In this document: positions 1 to 9,889 of the stretch, one piece after another
How the letters are laid out: each line of letters starts with the position of its first letter
Position numbering within the stretch: position 1 is the first letter of the stretch
From: Acephala macrosclerotiorum
Taxonomy: Eukaryota; Ascomycota; Leotiomycetes; Helotiales; Mollisiaceae
Assembly (NCBI GenBank): GCA_014904845.1
Contig: MU119211.1
Location: forward strand, 1 to 42,440
Direction: 5' to 3'
DNA: 42,440 nucleotides
Notes under the pieces: model-generated
Seen by the model: the letters and a program-made list of their open reading frames with translations, nothing else
Told to the model about the DNA's origin: nothing
Database searches by the model: none
Made by a program: the position numbers and the translations under genes

Positions 1-93
<93 letters not shown>
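1..93. repeat. 93-bp uninterrupted poly(A)
   Basis: The window opens with 93 consecutive A residues. This could be a retroelement poly(A) tail or low-complexity DNA within the AT-rich block that follows, or an assembly-edge artefact. No LINE coding sequence is recognisable immediately beside it. Confidence 0.9.
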
Positions 94-95
<2 letters not shown>

Positions 96-429
96 GAATT
101 CAAAAATAAAATAACGTAATTTTAAAAAACTATAAAAAATAATAGAAAAAAAAGTGAATCGAATAATGTTTTATTATAGTGAATTATATAATTGAATTAC
201 GTATTACGAAATATACTTTCGAATATTTTGTTATAGTAAAATCGAATAAAGTAAAATAGTGCAATAATTCAAATATTATAATAAAAATCGATTAATGATT
301 ATTCGATTTTGATACTTTAAAGTAAACGCTATTTCTCGCTTTATATTGAGTTTCGCTAAAATTGCTTTTTCTTACTAGCGTTGCCCCGCATTCCATATAC
401 TTATCTTAGTAGTAGTTTTGTGAAAAGCA
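94..429. other. AT-rich DNA without a gene
   Basis: The stretch is AT-rich with scattered TCGAAT and TTCGA words. No reading frame of useful length or recognisable motif is seen. It resembles mutated repeat DNA. Confidence 0.6.
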
Positions 430-1030
430 ATTGTTTCGAGCGAGTAAAGTTTAGTTTCGCGGTTCGTGCGACAGTAGATTTCTATTATTTGATATTATAA
501 AGACTTTTACTTGGGCGACTGTTCTCTCGTAAGCGATTTCTTTACTTAGTCTCCTTTAACTGGTCTCTCCTGGTTCTTGGCTGGAGTTACTTGAGCGACT
601 AGTCACACACGGGGAGACCAAACGTTCAAGCAAGACTAGTCGCCAAAAGTTTTCTCGCAGTTTCAATTGAGCGATTGGTCTCCATTGAGCGACTGTTCTC
701 TCATTTAATCTTCGCTTAAATGACTGGTCTGCACTTGGTGACTAGTTTTCGCCGATAAGACTGGTCACTTAGGAAAGACTGGTTACTCAGATAAGACTGG
801 TCACTTAGAGAAGACTAGTCGTCAAAAGGAGACCAATCGCATGGGGAGATTGGTCTACACCTGGTGATTGGTCTTCGTAGTCGATTGGTCTGTACCAGGG
901 TAATTGGTTTTTCCATTGGCTTTGTAGACTTTTTACTTAAGTCTCTTCTGTATACGATTGGTCTACATTTGAGTGATTGGTCTTTTCAATGATTGGTCTT
1001 TTCAATGATTGGTCCTTCTTTAGTTGATTT
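430..1030. repeat. Degenerate minisatellite with a GACTGGTC core
   Basis: A core close to GAGCGACTGGTCTCC recurs many times, roughly every 20-30 bp, in both orientations. Variants include GACTAGTC (itself a palindrome), GATTGGTCT and, inverted, GGAGACCAATCGC. Differences between copies are largely transitions such as GACTGGTC to GATTGGTC. Two exact neighbouring copies of a 17-bp unit (TGATTGGTCTTTTCAA) sit near 977-1011. The 62-aa minus-strand frame at 937-1125 is a by-product of the repeat. Confidence 0.75.
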
Positions 1031-1189
1031 CTACTACGTGATATTGGATTATTATCACGTGAATACGCGAGGCGCTTGTACTCGATAGAAATCGGATTAT
1101 GTTTTTCTTTTTGTTTATCGGACAAAGAATCGATTTGACTTTAAGTGATTACTATTAATATTTGAATTATCTCAAGACGTAAACGGTTT

Positions 1190-1420
1190 TTATTATCTCG
1201 AGATTCTTATGACGTACTATATAAAATTTATACACGGTATTGTAATATTTATAGTATTATAGATTTGATGACGTTATACTCTATACGATATTGTAATACT
1301 TATAGTACTGTGCTTTTTATAGTATTATAATACTTACAATACCGTAGATTTAGTGATATTGTAATTCTTATAATACCGTTAATAGTACGCACTGTACAAA
1401 TAATAGTATCGTGTGTGAAA
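1190..1420. repeat. AT-rich palindromic repeats around GTAATACTTATAGTAC
   Basis: Variants of TATTGTAATACTTATAGTA occur at least four times, in direct and inverted orientation, so the segment can fold on itself. No gene is visible. It is probably the remains of a small tandem or foldback repeat. Confidence 0.6.
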
Positions 1421-1540
1421 ATTTCACGTGAATTAAATATATTGACAAAGACATCGAAAGGCGATTTCAACCCATGTACTCAAACTATAGACTTGTCAAA
1501 ATCAAAATTTCTAATTATCGTACAAATCTCAAAATTTCTT

Positions 1541-3050
1541 TTTGCGATATACAACAACAAAAGCCGTTATTCTTTTGATTTCACGTGATGTAGTATATAG
1601 TCTGTTTGTCGTCTTATGATGCGTTTCTTTTTTATTTGATTATTAATAATAAATACTTAGTATTTCGTGGGTACTTTTTTCGAAAAGTATTTAAAAAAAG
1701 AAAAGTACTTTATATCTCGTAAATACTTTTTTAGAAAAGTACCTAGAGAAAAACAAATACTTTTTTTTCAGTATGTGTTTATTCAAAAAAGTACCCATAA
1801 ATAAAAAAGTGTCTTTTTATTTATAAGTATTTTTTTGAATAAGTACTCGTTAAAAATGGGACGCCTTTTGTAGGATTTACATATTACTAAAAAATCAAAG
1901 ACCAGATATTGAATTACTCGTTGATTTCTAGTTTCGTGTTTCGCTCAGAACATTTTAGTCACAAGTGTCTTGTGACTTTGAGCCACTATCCGATAAGTTG
2001 CACTTTTAACGACGTGCAATAAAATATTGTTTTCATTTTCTCATTTGATCAATTGTTTATTTTATTATCTGATTTGAAAGTGCGATATGCAATAAAACTC
2101 CATACTGGCGGTTTTCGGTGTGGTTTAAAGAGCAAATGTGAGGTTGACACCTGTGGTTGAAATTGTGGATTGAAGTATTAGACTACCCAAGAAGTACTTA
2201 TAAGTACGGCTTTGAAGCGTATAACCAGTTACTAGCTATTAAAGTTTTGCAATACTACTTTCCAGGCAGGACACTGTCGAGTTAGAAGCATGCAATCAAA
2301 ATACTTTGAAACAGTCTCTATTATAATTAGAAAAAGAGCAAAACGCTTGTTTGAAAAATGATGGATTTGGAATAGTAACGAAGAAACCAGAATCGACGTT
2401 ATGGCAATACTAAGATACTCACGTGAACTAAAAGGTGGGGTGTGAAGTGGCTAGTACGAGAAAGGCATTTTTTGTTGCACGTCGTCAAAAAAAAAAAAAA
2501 CTTTTAATTGTATGAAACGTGCAGTTTATTAAATAAAAAGCGTTGCGGGTGTGGGCTGCGCTGCTGCTGGAGAACCACGGTCCCGGATCACTGAATTCTA
2601 ATGGGGAGAAGGTTTTGTTGCATATCGGAAAAGTTCGGACAAAATGCTCCTTAGAGTGTCAAGAAAGATTATTGGGGCGGCATATGTCGAGAGCAATGGA
2701 ACACGCCTTGGGAGATCCTGCTGGGGAAAGTCTCGTATGATTGATCGTTTTAGCGATGTGCAATAGTATTGATTCAAAGTGGGGTAAGCAAATGCGTATG
2801 CGAGTGCAATTGTCTCGGACTACTTATGATTACTGGGTCTAAAATGATTCGCGAAGGGTCGGCCACTCGGGTGCGGGCAACATCGGTGATGGCGACATTG
2901 AAGTCTTAACAATCTCACAATCCTGTCGCCGGCAATTCCTATCCACTAAGCTCTACTTTTCCCATGCGGTTGGCTTCTCTGCGATGTGCAACAAAAGAGA
3001 AAGCTGTTATTCTCTTCAATCTCACGTGACGTAATATACTCGGAGAATAT
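1541..3050 (+). repeat. Dispersed direct repeats with a GCGATGTGCAA core
   Basis: The word GCGATGTGCAA or GCGATATGCAA, or a close variant, appears near 1544, 2013, 2083, 2752 and 2982. Two copies extend much further: about 1544-1604 and 2982-3042 align over some 60 bp, through TGTTATTCT and TCACGTGA words. They have one 3-bp indel and mostly transition differences. These may be relics of a longer duplicated unit hit by RIP. Confidence 0.55.
1660..1862. repeat. AAAAGTACTTTTTT inverted-repeat cluster
   Basis: AAAAGTACTT and AAGTACTCG or AGTACCC variants are separated by A or T runs and appear in alternating orientation. GTAC is self-complementary, so the block is a series of nested short hairpins. 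No coding sense is seen. Confidence 0.55.
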
Positions 3051-3450
3051 ACACCTCAACTGTAGCAATTGCGAATTCTAGATGAGACATCGTCACACAA
3101 GCTTCGTACAATGTAGTTTGCGTAGTCTTGTCTCGGATTTTATAACTATTAGACTATCTTGTCCTTGCACGCCCAGAGGAATCACATTACTTGACTCGAT
3201 TCTCGTGTTATCTGCGAGGGCTTTACTGCTCTTTTCCCGATGAGTAGTGGCAAGGTCATTATTAGATTAATCATCCGTAATGGGACCTGCGAGAGGCGGC
3301 TGTAAGAGCGGAGTCGTTCGCTTTGAAAGCTGTGTCGGCGATGAAGGATTGTATGCAGTGCGTAATCTGCGTTGAATTGCGTTTAAGTTCTTCGAAGGTG
3401 GCTTGGTATACGACAGTGAAGTTGAGAATGGCTTGTAGTAATATAAACGC
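2450..3450. other. Mixed-composition DNA, no supported gene
   Basis: Base composition is near normal here, unlike the flanks. The longest plus-strand frame (2543-2740, 65 aa) starts at a GTG-type codon and shows no motif I recognise. A 61-aa minus frame at 3267-3452 likewise has none. Either could be a fragment of a decayed gene, but neither is supported as one. Confidence 0.4.
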
Positions 3451-3453
3451 AAG

Positions 3454-3848
3454 TTAATTAGACAATTTGAAAATATCTAAAGGAACAACCTTATCGCAAT
3501 CTTCTATAAGGACATAATCACACAGGGCCCTCACACTCGACACTGGCTCCTCCTCGCTGATCCAAAAACTTGCCCCACCTACGCTTCGAGCGGCGTGGCA
3601 AAAGTTTGCGGCTATTGACCGAGTCCCAGGAATCCCCAGCTTCGTACCAACAATCAACACTAGATCCGGACATATTCTCAAACCATCCTCGGCAGTTTTC
3701 AGAATCTCCTTGTCGTCTGGGTAAGACTCCCGTACAAAAGTATGTCGGGTCTCAGCCTCCTAATCCTCAATGGTCGCTTGCCCTGCATTGTCTGAGCCTG
3801 GCTCCTTTCCAAGCATCTTTGACAGTCTGGTGAATCGGGCTCCTGGCT
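3454..3848 (-). pseudogene. Sir2-like (HST-type) deacetylase remnant, C-terminal part
   Basis: Read on the minus strand, this segment gives a CQRCLERSQ cysteine pair, then KRPLRIRRLRPDILLYG, then PDLVLIVGTKLGIPGTRSI. These resemble the second zinc CxxC, the LRPxIVLYGE block and the VVGTSLxVPG NAD-binding block of fungal Sir2-family NAD-dependent deacetylases. The frame shifts by one base near 3730, just after LLYG, and resumes as ESYPDDKEIL. The gene is therefore broken. It ends with a stop at 3454, close to the usual C-terminus of the family. The N-terminal Rossmann motif (GAGIS type) is absent. A Copia element lies immediately 5' on this strand, and a further piece of the same frame appears at 9349-9440. 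The family assignment is from motif memory only. Confidence 0.6.
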
Positions 3849-3853
3849 TCCCA
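3849..3853. repeat. 5' target-site duplication TCCCA of Copia element 1
   Basis: TCCCA directly precedes the 5' LTR and is matched by TCCCA at 9344-9348 directly after the 3' LTR. A 5-bp duplication is typical of Copia integration. Confidence 0.9.
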
Positions 3854-3991
3854 TGTTAGACTTTCGAGTGGTTTTAGTGCTGAGTAAGCACTGCAATGGA
3901 TATAATGTCCTCGCACCTAGCTAGATCTTTAAAACCCAAAAATCAATCAACCAGACCATCAAGTCCATCGAATATATCACTCAAATTGACA
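3854..3991 (+). repeat. 5' LTR of Copia element 1
   Basis: This 138-bp repeat begins TGTTAGAC and ends ATTGACA. It matches 9206-9343 without indels and with three transitions. Confidence 0.95.
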
Positions 3992-4006
3992 GGTTATGAG
4001 CCCGGA
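3992..4006 (+). promoter_or_regulatory. Primer-binding site, complementary to initiator tRNA-Met anticodon arm
   Basis: GGTTATGAGCCCGG follows the 5' LTR directly. Its complement contains CTCATAACC, the anticodon-loop region of eukaryotic initiator tRNA-Met. This is the half-tRNA priming described for Drosophila copia and relatives, not priming by the tRNA 3' end. The match is from memory of tRNA sequence. Confidence 0.65.
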
Positions 4007-4008
4007 AG

Positions 4009-5048
4009 GTGCTCATTGAAACCGTCGTATCTTTTTACCCTAAAATATCAACTCTATTCGCTATAGCGACTCCAGTAGCTCCAACCGGTACTACAGTACC
4101 TACCTCTACAGCATTTTACTACGTCTGCAAGTGGAGTAAGATTGAAATCCTCACAAGGGATAACTATCCTCGATTCAAGAACTCCTGTCTAGTTGCTTTT
4201 ACTAGTATTTATACCATAAAACTAGTTAATGGTAAAAAATCGAAATCGGCCCCTCCTACATCAATTGATCGGATTACAGTTTGAGAAAAGAAAATTACTA
4301 AAACTATTCAAATCATCTCAAACAGCGTAGACGATAAACTACAAGATAAAATCTTTTTATTGGTCTTTTTCGAAGATGTCAAGAGAATCTAAAACGAACT
4401 CAAGAAATACGATAAGACTATTGATCTTATCTAAGTATTTATTCAACGAACGAACTTTGAACAAGAGAAGTTCGAGACTTTTAAAGGAATCAAGGAATTC
4501 GCAGATCGTCTCGAGTTTTATAAATTTTAGTTCGCAATGATCGAGAGATTAATTACCGATGATAAGATTCTAGATCGAATCATAGTAATTATCTCTGAGA
4601 ATAGTAATTACGAAAGCACGAAATATTATATTTTCTGTTTGTCAAAGGTCGAGCGTATACTCGATAAAGCGATTATTATATTACAAGTCTATAATAAGAG
4701 AGAGATTTTAGTAATTGCAAATTATACTCGTGAAAAAGAATAACAGCGTAGTCGTAAGCAATCTCGTAGTAGTAAATAAACTAGAAACAAAAAGCGAAAA
4801 ACTGATCGCGATAGTTGTAATAATAACAATAATAGATACTATAAAAAGAAGAGAAATAATCGTAGAAAATTTGGATTATTAGTATTTCGTTTTGTAAAAT
4901 TTAAAAATCGTCGAGACGATGATAATAATAACGAGAAATTCGTTAATTATAATGAGTTTAATTTAAATTAATGTAATTGGTATATGCACTATAAATATTA
5001 TGAGATTGAGTATAGAATAAAACGAAGGAGTAAAAAAGTTGATAAAAA
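4009..5048 (+). pseudogene. gag region of Copia element 1
   Basis: One reading frame runs from about 4009 to 5048 and is interrupted by several TGA, TAG and TAA codons, the first at about 4282. Most fit a Trp or Gln codon changed by a single transition. The early part contains DNYPRFKNSCLVAFTS, a typical Copia gag motif. The C-terminal part is Lys/Arg/Asn-rich and ends in a degraded zinc knuckle at 4972-5013. Readable sub-frames (4009-4284, 4537-4743) are parts of this one gag and not separate genes. Confidence 0.75.
4972..5013 (+). other. CCHC zinc knuckle with three of four ligands lost
   Basis: The frame reads C-N-W-Y-M-H-Y-K-Y-Y-E-I-E-Y. Against the C-x2-C-x4-H-x4-C spacing, ligand positions 4, 9 and 14 are all Tyr codons (TAT). 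Each is one transition from Cys or His. This is a compact demonstration of RIP-type damage on both strands. Confidence 0.7.
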
Positions 5049-5847
5049 ATAAGATTAAAAGAATTTTAAGTAAACAAAAATTGCAACAATTGAATTTACT
5101 ATTAAAATAAATATAATAACTATAAGTAAAATACAATAGAATTTTTTCTTTTTTGTTTATTTTATCGTATTCATAGTACTTTTACTAGTAATAATAGTAT
5201 TTATTCGATTGTTATTTAAAAATAAGACTAAGAGATATACTAAATATTTACATATAAACTTTGTTTATTACTCTCAATAAATAAAAATTTACACTAATAA
5301 AAAACAATTTTTACTTTTACTATTTTTACTAATTCGAGTATTGATTAAACGAGTTTAAATTCTATTATTTGCTTTAGATTTTAGTGCTTTGAAATATTTC
5401 AATAGTATACAATCTAATTTTATATATTTAAAATATTAACAAATATCAAACAAGATTATCACGATAAATAGTATTGCTATAAACGCGATTAGATATTAAA
5501 ATCAAGTTTAAATAATTTTTCAAAAAGAATTAAAATTTAAAGAAATTTAATATATATTAAGTTTTAAAGTAGTGAGATTAATCTTTATTTTACAATTTAT
5601 AAAAAATAGAATATCGATTATATTTAAAAGAGGACGAATAATTGATATTACAAATAATAAAAATAAAAAAGTAATATTTACAATTTTTAAGAATTTTAAA
5701 AATAATCTCTTTATATTAAATCAATATTAAAATGTTAATAATACTATTGTATATTCGACGAATATTGTTTCGAATATATCGACGAAAACCCGATTATTAA
5801 TAGAGTTTTTCAAAGTAGTAAATTTTAAAGAAATTCTATAGAAGTTT

Positions 5848-6640
5848 ATGTATCGACGTTTTGATTATATCAATTATAATATATTTCGAAAATTGGTTAA
5901 TATTACAAATATAAAAATGTCGAAATTCAAACTATATACTGGATATAAAACATGTAAAGTTTGTGTAGCGAACAAGATCAAAGAAATCTTTAAAAAGAAA
6001 ATAGACAATAGAATTACTAGAAAAAGGAAAAGATTGTATAGTAATATTTCTAGTAAATTGTTCAAGTTTTATAGAGAGAATCAATATTTCTTTTTAATTA
6101 CGAACGACGCAATACAGTACTTTTGAATTAGATTTCTAAAAAATAAAAATGCAAGAGAAATCCAGTTTTATATTCGTGAAATCTATAGAATTATCAAAAG
6201 AAATACAAAAAAAAATATTATCTATTTTAAATGTAATAATAAATCGAGCGAGTTCGAGGAAAATTTCTAAAGATAATTTAAAATACTATTCAATTCTTCT
6301 AAGTATAAACTTTGTCCATTATATAAACATTTATTAAATAGTATTATTAAACGAGCAATACAAACAATAAACAATATCGCTAAATCTATAATCTACGAGA
6401 CCAAGTTTCTATTGATCTTTTGAAACTATATCATAAAATATATAATTTGAATTAAAAATAAAATACCAACGAACGTATTTCTATAGTCAATTTTAAAACC
6501 TAGATCAAAAAATCAAAAAATATACATTTCACTTGAAACTTATACTAAAAAAAAGTTAAATCTTCTAATATTGCAAAAAACTTTGATTACTTTTAAATAT
6601 TAAACCAATATTAAAAAATTCAAAAATTAATCAAATAAAT
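5848..6640 (+). pseudogene. Integrase region of Copia element 1
   Basis: The frame from 5848 shows the GAG-pre-integrase/zinc region of Copia integrases. The second half of the HHCC site, CKVC, is intact at 5953-5964, while the expected His positions upstream read Tyr (YRRFDYINYN). It continues into YFFLITNDAIQYF, the start of the integrase core. Further on, near 6330-6480, a stretch reading RAIQTINNIAKSIIYETK resembles the core-to-C-terminal part. Many stops make it non-functional. Confidence 0.7.
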
Positions 6641-7199
6641 AGACTTCTAAAACTAAAAAAAAGTATATTTTCGTAAGTATCACTAAAAACAATATTTACA
6701 AATTATTAAACTGTAGAACATTAAAAAAAATTCTCTCAATTAATATTAAATTCTATAAATATAAATTCTCAGAGTTTTTTATTTTTTAAAAATTTAAATA
6801 TATTGTAGTAAATTTGTTTATTACTAATAATACAATTTACGATCACATCGTTATTAATATACTAATTGATTACTTCTTTAGTAATAAAATGATTAATAGT
6901 ATTAAAACACGTACTAATAAAAATAATAGTACTAAAATAAATACTTATGAAAATGAAATTGAAATAAGTCCAAAACCAATAGTCAAATAAAATTTTAGTA
7001 TTTAAAACTCTAATTAAACTTAAAAATAATATCTATTTCAAATATTAAAAATCAGTGATCGAATGATTAAAAAGACTAAAAATTTTTATAATTCTTTTGC
7101 TAAAGCGAAAAAAATAGTAAATAGCGAATTAAACAATAAAAAAATACTTTTTTTTCAAACGATAAAATAATTAATAAAAGTTTTAAACGCTATTTATTT

Positions 7200-8080
7200 G
7201 AACGAAAAAAAATTATTTTCTTTAAGTGTATTTAACGTTTTATTCGAGTTTTTAATTATTGATAAAACTTTAAAAAAAAAAACGCTTTTAATTGAATAAA
7301 AACAATCGTTATTAAATTTAAAGTTTTTCAAAAGACAAATATTTATAAGATTATTACGAAGAAATTATTAAATAGTAAAAAAATTATTTTAAATAAATAA
7401 ATATTGAAAAAGAAATTCAATACTCGTAGTAAATTAACTCGACGTAAAACTAAAATTATTATTAGAAAATTCGAGTAAATTTACAATATTGATTACTTTA
7501 AAACATTTGTTTTTATTATAAAATACACAATTCTACGAATACTTTTAATATTTACTATAGAATATAATCTAAAAATAAATCACATTAATATAAATTTAGC
7601 GTTCTTGAACTTTTTTTTTAAAAAAGAGATTTATATAGAAATCTTTGAATTCTTTTATAAATTTTATTTTGAACTCAAAAATAGAAATATTTACTTTCTA
7701 TTTAAGAAATCACTTTACGAACTCAAATAAACTTTTCGAATATAACTCAATAAAATCAAATAATATTTCGAAAAATTGAAATTTATCGCATTTGAAATTA
7801 ATTTCAATTTTTTTATAAAAAAAAGAGTCTATATTCTCTTATTTGTCGACGATATACTAATCATTAAAAACAAAGTAAATACGAATACTATTAAAATCAA
7901 AATCAAAAAACGTTAAAAAAATAAAAATTTTAATCTTATTACTATTTTTATAAAATTCTAAATCGAAAAAAATCGCGAAAATTACACTCTTACAATTTAT
8001 CAAAAAATATATACAAACAAATTATTACTACGACTCGATCTCGAATACTCGAATTAAACGAATTTATTATTCTCGTAAAA
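7200..8080 (+). pseudogene. Reverse transcriptase region of Copia element 1
   Basis: This is very AT-rich and full of stops, but the catalytic motif is readable as LFVDDILI at 7839-7862, matching the YVDD box of Copia RVT_2 polymerases. Both aspartates survive. Upstream boundaries are approximate because too little of the sequence remains. Confidence 0.6.
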
Positions 8081-8459
8081 TACAATTCTACGAAAAAAAG
8101 AAAAAAAAAAATTGATTAAATAAAAACGATTTTTATTTTTATAAACAAATTATTAGTATTACGATTTATTTAATTAATTGCACGAGATTAAATATTAATT
8201 ATTATATCAATCAATTTATCAAATTTATATTTAACGTGTACTTCGAATATTTACGTTTTATAAAACAATTTTTTCGATATTTTAATAGAACGAAAACGAT
8301 GGGAATTACTTATAAAAAAACGTCGATCAAAGGTTACAATATATTTTTCGATTTTACGTAAAAGATTGAAAACAATTGTAAATCGTTTTTAAAATAAATA
8401 ATAATATTGAGAAATAAAGCAATTTTATAAGTAGTATAAAAATAATAAAATACAATACA

Positions 8460-8800
8460 AAACTCGATAAAAATAAAGATTATAATAGCGAATAAAACTA
8501 CAAAAGAAGCAATTTAATTAAAGAAACTATAATTAGAAATTATTAAAAAAATTTTTAAAGAATTTTTTATTTTATATTGTAACAATTTTTTTGTAATCGA
8601 TTTTAATACGAATACGAAATTCTCGAATAAATTTAAATATATTAAAATTCGATATTTTTATATAAGAAACGATATAATTACTAAAAACAGATTGAAAGTA
8701 GAATTAATTCTAGAAAACGATCAAGTCGTAAACATTTTTATAAAACAATTATTTTACGATCGGTTTACGATTTACAAAACTATAATGGATTTGAATAAGG
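8460..8800 (+). pseudogene. RNase H and C-terminal end of Copia element 1 pol
   Basis: The frame reads NKTTKEAI, then KYIKIRYFYIRN near 8629-8670 and ENDQVVNIFIKQL. These correspond to the end of Copia pol (the HIxxRxHxIR and DQxADxxTK blocks). Key His positions read Tyr, consistent with C-to-T change. Confidence 0.65.
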
Positions 8801-9194
8801 ACTGGTTTGATACAGAGAAGACTGTGGCACTGCTCACGGATTTCAAGGATTAGAACAATAGTAGTAAGAGGACGAGCTGGGACAAGACGAAGGTTTTTTT
8901 GGACAGATCTAGAGCATTCTTTGGTTGTGGAATAGGAGTTGGAAATGTCCTATTTAGAACCGAACTCTTACAAGAAGAGTAAACTTTTTTTAGTTTTTTA
9001 TAAGCTTTTTTACGAAGCAGTTGAGACTAGTGCTATAGAGTTTAATGAGACTTTTTACGACGATTCGACGCTGCAATTGATAAGAGATAAAGAACGATAA
9101 ATTACAATGATAATTGGTACGATGGTCATGTGAAGATATTGATTATTTATATTACTTTGGATATTGGAATGGATATATTTTTATAGTGTTTCTT
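8800..9194 (+). other. 3' non-coding end of Copia element 1, lightly mutated
   Basis: Composition returns to near normal (for example GGACGAGCTGGGACAAG at about 8870). No domain is recognised after the pol end. Confidence 0.5.
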
Positions 9195-9205
9195 AGTAGG
9201 GGGCG
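9195..9205 (+). promoter_or_regulatory. Polypurine tract of Copia element 1
   Basis: AGTAGGGGGCG directly precedes the 3' LTR. The position and G-richness fit the plus-strand primer of Copia elements. Confidence 0.8.
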
Positions 9206-9343
9206 TGTTAAACTTTCGAGTGGTTTTAGTGCTGAGTAAGTACTGCAATGGATATAATGTCCCCGCACCTAGCTAGATCTTTAAAACCCAAAAATCAATC
9301 AACCAGACCATCAAGTCCATCGAATATATCACTCAAATTGACA
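9206..9343 (+). repeat. 3' LTR of Copia element 1
   Basis: This 138-bp repeat begins TGTTAAAC and ends ATTGACA. It is followed directly by the second TSD copy, TCCCA, at 9344-9348. Confidence 0.95.
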
Positions 9344-9660
9344 TCCCATTCCATCCGTACGGAGGTATCACTTCAGCCGTTTTCTTTCGACGTCCTCGAG
9401 TAATCCTTGAGCCGTCTCCTCAGCTCTTGCGTTACACAGCCATCATGTCAAGGCTTCTGCGGAGCTGCCACCCTCTTTGGGCGGCGATTGCATGATGTAA
9501 ATCGCCTGAGGTATGGTATGCGCGAGTGCATGCTTTCGTGGCTCGGCACTCCTTGGAAAACTGGGAGAAAAAACTTGAGGCAGGAAGCAGAATGTCAACC
9601 ACAAGAGCGGCTCTGTTCGTTCTTCTCCCCAAGGGAGAAAATGCTCAGTCACTCTTTACA
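9344..9660 (-). pseudogene. Sir2-like remnant, upstream part beyond the Copia insertion
   Basis: Removing the Copia element and one TSD copy joins 9349 to 3848. On the minus strand, WLCNARAEETAQ (about 9405-9440), a possible first zinc-site cysteine region, is then in frame with the CQRCLERS cysteine pair. Two stops intervene (TGA near 9382-9384 and one near 9443). Frames further upstream (9432-9652) are open but I cannot match them to Sir2. The join by TSD is direct evidence; the Sir2 reading on this side is weaker than at 3454-3848. Confidence 0.4.
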
Positions 9661-9685
9661 CAGGAAAAGATAGTGATGTTGATCG

Positions 9686-9874
9686 CTATTCCCACTCGTA
9701 GTCGGAAGGCGCCGTGCCATAGTCCGTGCTCTCGTCGTCATCTGTAGGTACTGGATTTAGAAGATACCGTGTGAGCGTAGAAAGCTGAAATTGCTCTATT
9801 GAAACTGATTGCAATTCAATCTCAACTTTTGGTAGCACATGTCTAGCAGTTTCATTCTCAGTCTCTGTTTGCAT
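9686..9874 (-). CDS. Small acidic ORF, unrecognised
   Basis: This 62-codon minus-strand frame starts at ATG (MQTETENETARH) and ends with an acidic stretch, DDDESTDYGTAPSDYEWE. I do not recognise it. It may be a fragment of the gene to which the Sir2-like pieces belong, or an unrelated small gene. No promoter or intron evidence supports it. Confidence 0.2.
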   Translation of the reverse strand: MQTETENETARHVLPKVEIELQSVSIEQFQLSTLTRYLLNPVPTDDDESTDYGTAPSDYEWE

Positions 9875-9889
9875 GTCAAGTGTTAACCT

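Larger units (their letters stand above)
3854..9343 (+). mobile_element. Complete Ty1/Copia-type LTR retrotransposon 1 (RIP-inactivated)
   Basis: The element is bounded by two 138-bp LTRs and a perfect 5-bp TSD. It has a primer-binding site, a polypurine tract and the Copia domain order: gag with zinc knuckle, integrase, reverse transcriptase, RNase H. The interior (about 4750-8780) is very AT-rich with dozens of stops. The LTRs, the first 700 bp and the last 430 bp are far less altered. The two LTRs differ at only three sites, all transitions (3859/9211, 3889/9241, 3911/9263). It is inserted in a Sir2-like pseudogene. The structure is directly visible; the superfamily follows from the integrase-before-RT order and the half-tRNA type PBS. 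Confidence 0.92.

Noticed and set aside
1..93. Telomeric end
   Set aside because: No TTAGGG-type repeat is present; the tract is pure A.
1190..1862. CRISPR-like array
   Set aside because: Units are irregular, in mixed orientation and without unique spacers; the organism is a eukaryote.
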